Below are positions 24,707-37,046 of a stretch of 64,000 bases of DNA, piece by piece. This DNA is from a candidate division KSB1 bacterium (lineage in GTDB: Bacteria > Zhuqueibacterota > Zhuqueibacteria > JANLFK01 > Oleimicrobiaceae). Numbering within the stretch: position 1 is the first letter of the stretch; each line of letters begins with the position of its first letter. Position numbers and translations under genes: made by a program. Below the pieces are notes generated by a model. It ran no database searches. It saw nothing but the letters and a program-made list of their open reading frames with translations, and was not told the origin of the DNA. Location: NCBI GenBank assembly GCA_024655945.1, contig JANLFK010000004.1:64545-128544 (forward strand). The letters run 5' to 3'.

Positions 24707-25855
24707 CTATTTCACCACCAGCACCTTGGCAGTCAGGGCGCCACCCCCATGCACCATCCGCACCAAATAGGCCCCCGAGCTCAACGCCCACCCGTCCAGC
24801 CGAAGCTGGTACTCCCCAGGCGGATGGAGCCCCTCGGCAAGGCGCAGCACCTCCCGGCCACAAAGGTCATATAGGCTCACCTTCACACCTCGCCCTCCTG
24901 GGCAAGCACATAGCGCACCGTGCCTGTGGGGTTGCAGAGGTTAGGAAGGAGCGAAAGGTCTGTTTCCTCACCCCGTACCTCGGAGGCCTCTGGCGGGGCT
25001 TCGCCCGGCTTGCCGAGTTGGCCCATGATCCATGCCTCCTCCGACGGGGGCGACTCCACCGACTGGCTGGTGTAAGCAGTCGCACAGTAGCAGTAGGTCA
25101 CACCCCTTAGCGGGTCAATCGTGACCTCCTCGTCGGTCCAGTTCCTGCCTGTCAGACCCGACACGATGCGCCTCCACGACTGAGAGGGTCGCTTCCGGTA
25201 GAGGCTGTACAGGAAGCTCACCTGGCTTGGCTCCTCGGGTTCCTCCCAGGTGAAAGATGGGCTGGCGCCGGCCTCCGCCGCGTTCGTACAGGTGAAGTTG
25301 CGAGGGGGCGTAGGCTGAAGCTTCGCGTGATTGGGCGTACGGCGCCCGAACATCTCCCAAATGGAGCCGACCATCTGCGCGGAGTAGCTCCCCCCTTGCC
25401 CCCGCTTCCATTCCAGATAGCTGGTCGTCGGACCGGTAAGGTGGCAGCGCACCCAGACGTCTTTGGGGCTATCGTACTCAGCCGTCCAGTCGGCGTCGCA
25501 GAGGTCAAGGCAGAAAGACATATCTGTGTACCGGGGGGGGAGGTCAAAGGTAAATTCTCAGGCCCGGCCAGTCCACGATGGGGCACTTGAACGATTGACG
25601 AGACTCGGCATTTCCATAGCCGGTGATCTGGGCAAAGGCAAATTCCGAGGTAAGCCGGCATGCGCCCCCGTCCCAGGACCACCGAACCGCGGACTGGCAG
25701 CGTGCCCTTACCACCCAGTCCAGCTCCTCTGACAACCCCGTTACGGCCATAGTGATTTCGCCGGGGACTTCGAGGGCCCTTTGTGAGAGCGCTCCTTGCG
25801 CCAAGGCCCCCACAAGCGCAAGTGCCAGAGCCCCTGGAACCCTGATGCTCTGCAT
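24707..25855 (-). pseudogene. Secreted FN3/sorting-domain partner protein B, with two frameshifts
   Basis: ATG 25855 opens a signal peptide and N-terminal beta domain (GEITMAVTGLSEELD, VRWSWDGGACRLT). The frame ends at a stop soon after 25553. An extra base within 25545-25560 shifts reading into the frame with YTDMSFCLDL and a fibronectin-type domain (LYSLYRKRPSQSW, TYCYCATAYTSQSVESPPSEE). A second shift near 24885 (one base missing) leads into the C-terminal module (SLYDLCGREVLRL, GAYLVRMVHG, AKVLVVK), stopping at 24707. Repaired length is 382 residues, parallel to partner A. It starts 16 bases after PQQ lipoprotein C. Confidence 0.72.
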
Positions 25856-25871
25856 AGCTCTTTTCCGCCTC

Positions 25872-27160
25872 CTACTCTATGCAATAGACAGCGTATTCCC
25901 CGACCACGATCAGTTTGTCTGGACCGGGTATCGCAACCCCAGAGAGCCGATCGGGGATTCCTGGGAGTTCACAAGTGAACAAGCTATTCCCGGCTGCGTC
26001 GAAGGCCAAAAGGTACTTCCAGCTGTAGCAGGCATACACCACCCCCTCAGAATCCAGCACCAAGCGCACGCCCCCCTCTGCACCCAGTTCAGGTCGCCGC
26101 AACATCGGTGCGGCCCAGCAAAGGCTCCCTTGGCAGTCAAAACACAAGAGAGAATCTCCTTTCCCATACGCGAAGATGTGCCCCTGGGCACTCATGCACA
26201 GGTTGGTGGTGAGCCCTACTGGCGCGCGGCTCTCCCACCTCAGCTGTCCCTGCTGCGTGTAAGAGCGCACCACGACCACGAGGTGAGCTCCCCGTTGGCT
26301 GCGCACCGTGCAATAGACGTTGCCCTCATTGTCCACAAGAGGGGAATCAAAATACAGGTCGGAAGGAGCTTCCCACAGCACGGCACCGTTTCGTGCGTCC
26401 CACGCCGTCAGTTGCTTGCCCGGCTCCGCACGGCGCAAGGCGTACAGAACGGCGCCGTCGGGCGACAGAGCCAGCGCTCCACCGTACATGGGGGGAGAAT
26501 GGCCATCAAAGCGAGTGGACCACACCACCCGGCCCGTCGGCTCCACCGCGGAAAACACGTGATCCCAGCAGTAGAGGAACAGCAGAGTGTCCCTGCCTAT
26601 CGCCGGCGCGGCAGCCGAGTTGGCGTGGGGGGCCGTTACCCGAAAGAGGAGATTCGCCTCCCTGTCGAACTGGTAAATCTCTCCCGCTACCCCCCTAGGT
26701 CTACCACGAGCACCCTCCCCCCAGCAAGGAGGGCCGCGCTGGAGTTACACTGCCCTGGGCGACTGAAGGGGATCTTCGCCCGCAAGCTGCCGTCGGGGCC
26801 GAGCACAAAGAGGTGCGGACGGCTCCCCTCACGGGCATTGACGATGGGAGCTGCCAGACAAAGCGTGCCGTCCTCCCCAACAGCGACGTTCACGTCTTCG
26901 GCATACAACCCCTCTTCGCTGAAGCTCCAGGCCACCCTCCCGATGCGCGGCCCGGGGTACCTGCCCCAGGCCGTGCACTGCGGGTCTGCCCACATCATCG
27001 GCCACGGGCTATCGGCTATGCTCGGCCAGGGGATGTGCTGCTGGGGACAGACCACGGGCCCCTGGGCAGGAGCTAACGGCGTCTTGTCCCGCCCACAGGA
27101 AAGAACAAACCCCACCAAGGCGAAGATCACCAAGAACCGCGCATCTACAGTTTGCTTCAT
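25872..27160 (-). pseudogene. PQQ-type beta-propeller lipoprotein C, frameshifted at a G6 tract
   Basis: ATG 27160, with GGGGAGGA upstream, opens a lipoprotein signal (FVLSC-GRDKTPLAP) and the signature HIPWPSIADSPWPMMWADPQ. Reading stops directly after a G6 run (26695-26690). One extra G would give LGGVAGEIYQFD and continue into the second half (VFSAVEPTGRVVWSTRF, LTAWDARNGAVLWEAP, LLCFDCQGSLCWAAP). Repaired length is 429 residues. It is the most upstream member of the array and probably nearest to the original promoter. No PQQ-binding residues or enzyme motif can be named; the family of PQQ-like propellers is broad. Confidence 0.75.
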
Positions 27161-27217
27161 GGTACACCGTCCTCCCCAAAACTCGTGTCCCCTCCATCCC
27201 CTGTGGCCCTCTATCAC

Positions 27218-27692
27218 CGCGCCGCGCTCTGAGGCCGGATGCCAACCGGCAATCCTCCCGCTTGGAATATAAAGAAAAACCGGCCTATCTCAAGTCATTT
27301 TTTTCCCTATGCAGGGCAGGCTTGGAGGGCCCGTGCTCCGCCTCGTGTTGGCCTCCGAGGCGGCCTGGGCCTGTACGGCTATCCGCTTCTCACCTCACCA
27401 GCGCCACCTTGGGGCCCACCGACTGCCCGCCCAAGACTAGCCGGAATAGATGGCTCGTGGATGCCAGCGCACCCTCAGTAACGTCCGCGAGGGCCTCCTC
27501 TTCTCATCGCTTCTTGACGTTCGGCCCAGGAGCCACCAGCTCCAGCACCTCGTTCTGGTGGTGGTCAGCTTCTTGTGGAGGGGGAACTGGCAGCGAGCGG
27601 CGAAGGCGGTCACTGGTGGGCCCGTGGGCCTGGTCGCCCGCACCCGCTCATTGGGCGACACTGCTGGCGTTGAGAGGCGGGGTACTTTCCCC
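27218..27692. other. Intergenic region between the propeller array and the galactoside operon
   Basis: Apart from the sorting-domain remnant, no gene can be supported here. Plus-strand frames in this stretch have no ribosome sites and read as shadows. Divergent transcription starts from here to both sides. Confidence 0.5.
27390..27560 (-). pseudogene. Remnant of a further sorting-domain C-terminus
   Basis: One minus-strand frame reads EVLELVAPG, then after an internal TGA continues to HLFRLVLGGQSVGPKVALVR and a stop (27392-27390). This matches the end of partners A and B (EVVELARG, then VYIVRLLF, then KVAVVK). The rest of such a gene is not visible upstream, so this is a small leftover of one more array unit. 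The similarity is short. Confidence 0.4.
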
Positions 27693-27720
27693 TTGCATTT
27701 TGCATGAATTTGTTTATCTT
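27693..27720 (+). promoter_or_regulatory. Putative promoter of the galactoside operon
   Basis: TTGCAT (27693-27698), a 16-base spacer and TATCTT (27715-27720) in an AT-rich island, about 265 bases before the beta-galactosidase start. The long leader leaves room for regulation; no operator was recognised. Confidence 0.45.
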
Positions 27721-27987
27721 TCAAAGGTCGCGCACCCGCGTGGGGAGGATTCGTTTGGGCGGAGCATGCGTCGGTCTGCCCCCATCGACTTGGCGCGAAC
27801 TTCGCTACCGGAGGCCGGGCCACGCTGGGTGCGCACATGAAGGCTGGGCAGTGGCGATAGGTGGTGGCCCTTGGCGCAGGCGGGTCGCCGGTGCAGAGGA
27901 GTCGATGACGATGGCCGCTGTTACTGACGCACTGGCAACGGCCCACACCGATGAGATGAGCCAAGTCCTCTTGGCTGGAGGAGATAG

Positions 27988-31179
<3,192 letters not shown>

Positions 31180-31208
31180 AGGACGCGCAGAGCACTGACA
31201 GAAGCCCA

Positions 31209-31979
31209 ATGGCCGGAGAACTGCGCGCGGTCATCCTGGCCGCAGGCAGGGGCACGCGCATGAAATCCGACCTGCCCAAGGTGCTCCATCCGCTGCTTGG
31301 CCGACCCATGGTGCAGTACGTAGTCGACGCGTGCCGCGCTGCAAGTGTGGAGACCATCTACTTGGTGGTTGGCTACGGGGCTGAGAAGGTGCGCCAGGCT
31401 CTTGGCCCTGGGCTCTGCTATGTTACCCAGGAGCCGCAGCTCGGCACCGGGCATGCGCTGCTGCAGGTGAGCCCGCTCTTGGCTGGCTACGAAGGTGACC
31501 TTCTCGTGCTGGTCGGCGATAGCCCGCTCATCACGCCAGGCCTCCTTCAGAAGCTCCTGTCGCTCCACCAGAGCAGCGGGGCAGCCGCCACCTTCCTCAG
31601 TGCGGTGTTCGACGCGCCGCCGGCCTATGGCAGGGTGCTGCGCGATGTGCAGGGGAGGGTGGTGCGCATCGTCGAAGAGCTCGATGCCACGCCGGAGGTG
31701 GCGGCAGTCAAAGAGGTCATCACTTCGCACTTCTGCTTTCGCGCCGAGGTGGTCCTGCCGCTCCTGGCGAAGATCGACAACCACAATGCCAAGGGCGAGT
31801 ACTACCTCACCGACATTGTGGGCATCTTGCGCGCGGCCGGGCATCAAGTTGAGGCGCTGCCGGTGGAGGACACGCGCCTGGTCTGGGCAGTAAACACGCC
31901 AGAGGAGTTGACAGTGGCGGAAAGACTTTTCCAGGAACTGCAGGCTGCGGCACCCCTGGGCAAGGAGGCAGATCGATGA
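31209..31979 (+). CDS. GlmU-type nucleotidyltransferase (pyrophosphorylase domain only)
   Basis: A 256-residue sugar-1-phosphate uridylyltransferase-like protein. It has the nucleotide loop LAAGRGTRMKSDLPKVLHPL, QLGTGHAL, the metal-binding VLVGDSPLI and EYYLTDIVGIL, all characteristic of the GlmU N-terminal half. The left-handed helix acetyltransferase half is absent. Expected reaction: UTP plus a hexosamine or hexose 1-phosphate to a UDP-sugar. ATG 31209 lies one residue before the conserved core; a TTG at 31176 would overlap the beta-galactosidase stop by 4 bases. Its end overlaps the kinase start (ATGA at 31976-31979). A kinase and a pyrophosphorylase next to each other suggest a salvage route from free sugar to UDP-sugar. 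Confidence 0.88.
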   Translation: MAGELRAVILAAGRGTRMKSDLPKVLHPLLGRPMVQYVVDACRAASVETIYLVVGYGAEKVRQALGPGLCYVTQEPQLGTGHALLQVSPLLAGYEGDLLVLVGDSPLITPGLLQKLLSLHQSSGAAATFLSAVFDAPPAYGRVLRDVQGRVVRIVEELDATPEVAAVKEVITSHFCFRAEVVLPLLAKIDNHNAKGEYYLTDIVGILRAAGHQVEALPVEDTRLVWAVNTPEELTVAERLFQELQAAAPLGKEADR

Positions 31980-33064
31980 GCGCCCGCGCGCTGGTGGTCT
32001 CCGCGCCGGGGCGCATCTGCCTTTTTGGCGAACATCAAGACTACTTGGGGCTGCCGGTGATCGCCGCGGCCATCGACCGCCGCATCTGGATTAGCGGCCA
32101 GAGGAGGGAAGACGCCAGGTTTGAAATCGACCTGCCGGATATCGGCGCCCGCGAACACTTTTCCCTTCCTGGGCCGGTGCCGTACGAGAGGAAGCGCGAC
32201 TATCTGCGCAGCGGCCTCAATGTCTTGCTGCGCAGGGGGCTGAGGCTGGAGAGGGGTTATTCATGCCGCGTCCATGGCACGATCCCCATCAACTCCGGCA
32301 CCTCGAGCTCGTCTGCGCTGGTGGTGGCCTGGGTGCTGTTCCTGCTGGCAGCAGCCCAGGATGACCGCGCCGCAGACTCGATGTTTGTGGCTCGTTGTGC
32401 GCACGAAGCGGAGGTGCTGGAGTTTCACGAGCCCGGGGGCATGATGGACCACGTCACGGCCAGCTTCGGCGGCGTGTTGCACATCGAGTTTGCGCCGGAG
32501 CTGCGCATTGAGAGTCTGCCGGCCCGGCTGGGAAAATTTGTGCTCGGCGACTCGCACGAGCCAAAGGATACCACCGACCTCTTGGCCTGCGTGCGGGGAG
32601 GCTCGGTTGCTGCCATGGAGGCCCTGAAGAGTGCCGATGCGGCCCTTTCGTATCGTTCCGTGTCGCTTGCGGACATCGACCGGCACGAGAGGAGACTCAG
32701 CCGCGAGCAAAGCCAACTCCTGCGCGCACGGGTTGGCGTTCGTGATCTGACTGAACAGGCGCGCCTTCTCCTTCGGCAGGAGGAGGTTGACCATGGTCGC
32801 TTGGGGGCGTTGCTGACGGCTCACCATCGCCAACTCGGCGAAGGGCTGCGCATTTCTACACCCAAGATCGAACGCATGATCGCCGCCGCATTGACTGCCG
32901 GAGCTCTTGGGGCGAAGATCAATGGCTCCGGGGGCGGTGGCTGCATGTTCGCCTACGCCCCAGAGCGCACCGAAGAAGTGGCCCAGGCCATCACTGCTGC
33001 AGGGGGCGCGCCTTACGTGATCTCGGTCGCCCAGGGAGCCATGGTGGAGGAGTGCAACTTGTGA
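31976..33064 (+). CDS. Galactokinase-like GHMP kinase
   Basis: A 362-residue kinase with the three GHMP motifs. These are the galactokinase-type sugar signature GRICLFGEHQDYLG (about 12-25), the ATP loop PINSGTSSSSAL (about 104-115) and the C-terminal KINGSGGGGCMFAY (about 318-331). A likely catalytic Asp follows in GGMMDHVTASFGG. It should phosphorylate galactose, or a related hexose, at C1. It is translationally coupled to the GlmU-type enzyme through a 4-base overlap and lies in an operon that releases galactose outside the cell. The exact sugar (galactose, N-acetylgalactosamine or other) cannot be decided from the sequence. Confidence 0.88.
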   Translation: MSARALVVSAPGRICLFGEHQDYLGLPVIAAAIDRRIWISGQRREDARFEIDLPDIGAREHFSLPGPVPYERKRDYLRSGLNVLLRRGLRLERGYSCRVHGTIPINSGTSSSSALVVAWVLFLLAAAQDDRAADSMFVARCAHEAEVLEFHEPGGMMDHVTASFGGVLHIEFAPELRIESLPARLGKFVLGDSHEPKDTTDLLACVRGGSVAAMEALKSADAALSYRSVSLADIDRHERRLSREQSQLLRARVGVRDLTEQARLLLRQEEVDHGRLGALLTAHHRQLGEGLRISTPKIERMIAAALTAGALGAKINGSGGGGCMFAYAPERTEEVAQAITAAGGAPYVISVAQGAMVEECNL

Positions 33065-33096
33065 GGGCCCACACTGTCGAAATGAGAGGGAGAACT

Positions 33097-35832
33097 ATGG
33101 CAAGACGCCTGGCATGTGTCGTCTGCGCTCTGCTCATGTTCTGGGTCGCGGCGCGGGCAGGGGATGCCTCTGCTACGGCGAGCAGTGGGCAGGAAGACCG
33201 CATCGTCGTCCTGGAAAACAACTGCCTTGTGTGCTCGTTGCGAGTGGAGGGAGGGCAGCTTGTCTCCGAAACATTGGCCGGGCAGCCCGGGTGGCTCACC
33301 GCGCACGGGAGCCGCACCGTGCGTGTCGAAGCAGACGGTGACTTTGCTCTGGAGCTTTTCTGGACGGATTGGTCAGCCCCAGGCAAGAAGGATAACGCCG
33401 ACAACGAGCTGCTGGTGTCGGCGCGGGACTTCCGACTGCTGTCCGTGACGAGCAATGATTCCGCGAGAGACAGCAAGAGGACACACTTGCTGTTCCAGCA
33501 CCGCCAAGCCTCCCTGCAGGTGCTGCTCAGCTACGAGCTTCCGGCTGATCGCCCCTACCTCAGGCGGCGACTCGCGGTGTGCGACCCGAAGCGCCACCGG
33601 CACTTTCTCCATTTTGTGTGGCCGCGCCGGGGAGCAATTGAGGGACCTCTGGCCCTGGTAAAGAACGGTGGTTTTGGACAGCCGGCTGCAGCGCGCATCC
33701 AGGATGGCGCTGTGTTCTGGGGCGTGGAGTACCCGGTGGCCACGACTTTGCTGAAGCTGGAGCAGACAGGCTCTGCTTCCCTCAGCTGTGGGCACGAAGC
33801 GGGGGAGGTGGTGGACAGCCTCTGGGTGCAGAGCGAGTGGGTGGTGACCGGCCTTTGCCCAAACCCGCACGCCAAGCTCTGGTTCTCTCGCTACTTGGAC
33901 GACACCCGCGTCGCGCCGCTCCAGCCCTACTTGCTCTACAACTCGTGGTACGACGTGCGCGCCCCGGAGTACACCGAGCGGCCTGAGGATGTGATGAACG
34001 AAGCCAACGTGCTGCGCATCATCAGGGACTTTCAGCGCGAGATGTGGCAGAAGCGCGGCATCCGGCTGGACGCCTTCGTGTTGGACGATGGCTGGGACGT
34101 GTACAAGAGCGACTGGGTGGTGCGCCCGCAGGAGTTTCCGCAAGGCCTGAAACCCATAAGCCAGGCGCTCGACAGCTTGGGCACCGACTTGGGTATCTGG
34201 TTAGGACCCATTGGCGGCTATTCGCACCGAGACTGGCGCGTGGGCTGGATGAGAGAACATGGCTACGAGACCGTGGGCGACCAGATGTGCGTGGCCGGCA
34301 CAAAGTACCACGCATTGCTCAAGAAACGCGTGGTGGATTTCGTCAAAGAGCACGGGGTGGGCTACTTCAAGTGGGATGGCATCCAGTTCTCGTGCAGCGA
34401 GACGGAGCATGGGCATCCCGTGGGCCTCTATTCGCGGCGCGCCACCTTGGAGGCGGTGATTGACCTTTGCCAGTCGGTGCGCGCTGCCCGACCAGAGGTC
34501 TTCCTCAACATCACCTCCGGTACCTGGCTAAGCCCCTGGTGGCTCAAGTACGCCAACACCATCTGGATGCAAGGCGCTGACTATGGCTACGCCGACGTGC
34601 CCTCCATCAGCCGCCGCGATGCCGCCATGACCTATCGTGACCATGTCCTGTTCGAGGACTATGGCATCAACGACTTCTGGTTTCCCGTTGCTAACCTCAT
34701 GACCCATGGTATCATCAAGGGCAACCTGCAGAAGCTCGGCGGCGAAGATGAGCCGCTGGACAAGTTCACCAACAATGTCCTCCTCTACTTTGCCCGAGGG
34801 GTGACCATGTGGGAGCTGTACATTTCACCCAACCTTCTCAGCGAAGGAGAGTGGGAGGCCCTGGCCCAGTCCGTCGCCTGGGCGCGGGACCACTTTGACC
34901 TGCTGGTGCACACGGCCATGATCGGCGGACACCCAGGCAAGCGCGAGCCCTATGGCTACGCCCACTTTGCCGGCAGCCGGGGCATCGTCGCAGTGCGCAA
35001 CCCGTTCATCGAACCGAAAGAAATCCCCATCCCGCTTGCCCCTGGATTGGGTATCGACGATAAGGCGGCGTCGCTGGTGGTGGAGCGCGTCTACCCCACG
35101 CGCCACCTCTGCCCGCAGCTCTACGCGGCCGGCGCCACAGTGCACGTGCCTCTGCAGGGGTACGAGACGGCGGTCTTTGAAATCTACCCGCTGGCCGAGG
35201 CGAACGAACCGCTACTGGCCGGGGTGACCTTCGAAGAAGAAGCGACGGCGCTCGACGTCCGCCACTTGCGCATGCTTGGCGAGGCACAAGAGCCGCGCCT
35301 ACTGAACCCAGAACTCGTGGCACCGGGAGTCTTGGCAGAGGTTCTCAGCCAGGTTGGAGCCCTTTCCGCACCGGCGGGTCAGGAGAGGCGCCCTGCAGGC
35401 CAAGTCAGCACGAAACGCGGCAGAGGTGAGCTGGAAGCAGCCGTTCAGATTCCCGCCGGGTTAGCGAAAGCAGAGTTGGCCGTCCTGTTTGAACGTGAGC
35501 CAAGGACTGCACAGAGCCAGGCCTCTTTGCGCGTAAGGGTGGACGGGCGAGAGGTGCAGCCGTCTATCGAAGGGGATCTGCGCAGTTGGCTCTGGGCGAA
35601 GCTGCAGTTGCCCGAAGGAGAGCACAAGGTGACCTGCAGGGTGGTTGGTGGCGAGACGAAATGGCGAGGAACCGCAGCGGCGTGGCTAATTTATTGGGTG
35701 CGGCCCCAGGCGCGGGAATTGACCATCCCACTGAAACAGCCGCGCGAGGCGCAGCGGCCGCTGCCCCCGCGACCGTGGCCTGCAGGCGTGGTCGAACGGG
35801 TGGTCAAGGTGGGCGAGGCGAGGCTTCCGTGA
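33097..35832 (+). CDS. Secreted GH36-like (clan D) glycosidase, probably alpha-galactosidase
   Basis: A 911-residue exported protein with signal peptide (about 1-21). An N-terminal beta-sandwich (about 30-270) is followed by a TIM barrel with clan GH-D features: YNSWYDVR, DAFVLDDGWD, GIWLGPIGGYS and YFKWDGIQFSC. Asp427 in the last motif is the expected nucleophile, and an Asp near 495 (MQGADYGYAD) is a candidate acid/base. A C-terminal beta region (about 700-911) ends the chain. The subfamily differs from classical alpha-galactosidases, so other alpha-linked substrates, such as N-acetylgalactosamine, are possible. GAGGGAGA before ATG 33097 fixes the start; the longer frame begins inside the kinase gene. 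Confidence 0.8.
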   Translation: MARRLACVVCALLMFWVAARAGDASATASSGQEDRIVVLENNCLVCSLRVEGGQLVSETLAGQPGWLTAHGSRTVRVEADGDFALELFWTDWSAPGKKDNADNELLVSARDFRLLSVTSNDSARDSKRTHLLFQHRQASLQVLLSYELPADRPYLRRRLAVCDPKRHRHFLHFVWPRRGAIEGPLALVKNGGFGQPAAARIQDGAVFWGVEYPVATTLLKLEQTGSASLSCGHEAGEVVDSLWVQSEWVVTGLCPNPHAKLWFSRYLDDTRVAPLQPYLLYNSWYDVRAPEYTERPEDVMNEANVLRIIRDFQREMWQKRGIRLDAFVLDDGWDVYKSDWVVRPQEFPQGLKPISQALDSLGTDLGIWLGPIGGYSHRDWRVGWMREHGYETVGDQMCVAGTKYHALLKKRVVDFVKEHGVGYFKWDGIQFSCSETEHGHPVGLYSRRATLEAVIDLCQSVRAARPEVFLNITSGTWLSPWWLKYANTIWMQGADYGYADVPSISRRDAAMTYRDHVLFEDYGINDFWFPVANLMTHGIIKGNLQKLGGEDEPLDKFTNNVLLYFARGVTMWELYISPNLLSEGEWEALAQSVAWARDHFDLLVHTAMIGGHPGKREPYGYAHFAGSRGIVAVRNPFIEPKEIPIPLAPGLGIDDKAASLVVERVYPTRHLCPQLYAAGATVHVPLQGYETAVFEIYPLAEANEPLLAGVTFEEEATALDVRHLRMLGEAQEPRLLNPELVAPGVLAEVLSQVGALSAPAGQERRPAGQVSTKRGRGELEAAVQIPAGLAKAELAVLFEREPRTAQSQASLRVRVDGREVQPSIEGDLRSWLWAKLQLPEGEHKVTCRVVGGETKWRGTAAAWLIYWVRPQARELTIPLKQPREAQRPLPPRPWPAGVVERVVKVGEARLP

Positions 35833-35905
35833 AAGACCTCGGGCGGGGAGAGCTGCCCGCCAGCAAGGCGCGGGTTCAGGAGAGGCCATGAATAGGAGGA
35901 ATTCC

Positions 35906-37021
35906 ATGAAGTGGCACGTGCTCATGGTGAACGTTTGCCTGTGGGGAGTAGCCGCTGGCGCTGCTCCAGACGCCGGCACGCGCTGGATACACCCGCGCTG
36001 CGATACCCTCAACCTGCCAAGGCGAGGCCCCTTTGTGCTCATGGCAGATGGCGCCTTGGCCACCCTGGATGACCGCGGCTTTTCCTTGAGCTATGACGGC
36101 GGCAAGAGCTGGTCGGAGCCATCGCCCGTGTGCGAGGGCATCAACCCGGCCGAGCCCGCCTCTTACCACCTGCTGCGCACGAAGAGCAACGTCTTGGTGG
36201 TCGTCTTCCTGAACTTTGCAGGGCGCAAGTTTAGTTGGGATGGTGAGCGAAACGAACCTGGGGACTGCAAGCTGGAGGTGTGGGCCGTGCGCAGCCTGGA
36301 TGGCGGCAAGACGTGGATCGACAAGCTGCGCCTTCTTGATGGCTACAACGCCAATTTCTTCGGCCTGATTCAAACCAGTTCCGGGAGGGTCGTGGTGCCT
36401 TTGCAGCACCTGGTGTCTGACCCCGGACGGCTGGTCACTTGCTCCTTTTGGTCCGACGACGATGGCCACACGTGGCGGCGCAGTAACTGGATCGACTTGG
36501 GCGGACACGGCCACCACGACGGGGCCTTCGAACCCACGATCGCCGAGCTTCCCGATGGCCGGCTCCTCATGCTGATACGCACCAACTTGGACCGTTTCTG
36601 GCAGGCCATCTCTGAGGACAGTGGCCGCTACTGGCGGACCATCCAGCCCTCGCCCATCAACGCCAGCAGCGCGCCAGGCCATCTGGTGCGCCTACGCAGC
36701 GGCCGCTTCGCGTTGGTTTGGAACAGGCTCAATCCCGAGGGCCGGACCTGGCCCAAGAGCAATCCTTCGCCGTTTCACACGGAATTCCCTGCTTCCTGGC
36801 ATCGGGAGGAGCTGAGCATAGCCTTTTCCGAAGACGGTTTGCACTGGGGCGAGCCGGTGGTCATCGCCCGGCAGGTTGGCGGCCAGCTTAGCTATCCCTA
36901 CCTGTTCGAGCCCTCTCCCGGGCAAATCTGGGTGATAGTAGGCTTTGCCCTGAAGAAACTCTGGCAGGACCCCTGGCCGTTACAGTTGCGTTTGCGAGAG
37001 AAGGATTTCGTCAAACAGTAG
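35906..37021 (+). CDS. Secreted sialidase-like BNR-repeat protein
   Basis: A 371-residue exported protein with a six-bladed sialidase fold. Four Asp-box type repeats are visible: SYDGGKSW, SLDGGKTW, SDDDGHTW and SEDSGRYW. A signal peptide occupies about residues 1-20. Exo-sialidases in this fold cleave terminal sialic acid, but many BNR proteins have other glycosidase or lyase roles. The Arg triad cannot be confirmed by eye. ATG 35906 has AGGAGG at ideal distance; ATG 35888, also with a ribosome-site-like AGGAGAGG, would add six residues. It follows the GH36-like gene and precedes the symporter, so it probably removes caps from the same glycan. Confidence 0.78.
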   Translation: MKWHVLMVNVCLWGVAAGAAPDAGTRWIHPRCDTLNLPRRGPFVLMADGALATLDDRGFSLSYDGGKSWSEPSPVCEGINPAEPASYHLLRTKSNVLVVVFLNFAGRKFSWDGERNEPGDCKLEVWAVRSLDGGKTWIDKLRLLDGYNANFFGLIQTSSGRVVVPLQHLVSDPGRLVTCSFWSDDDGHTWRRSNWIDLGGHGHHDGAFEPTIAELPDGRLLMLIRTNLDRFWQAISEDSGRYWRTIQPSPINASSAPGHLVRLRSGRFALVWNRLNPEGRTWPKSNPSPFHTEFPASWHREELSIAFSEDGLHWGEPVVIARQVGGQLSYPYLFEPSPGQIWVIVGFALKKLWQDPWPLQLRLREKDFVKQ

Positions 37022-37046
37022 GAGCTCAAAGACACGGAGACGGTGC

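Noticed and set aside
20676-27160. Programmed ribosomal frameshifting at the G tracts
   Set aside because: Shifts needed differ in direction (one base too many in lipoprotein A, one too few in B and C), and lie at different points of paralogous genes. A conserved programmed site would be in one place.
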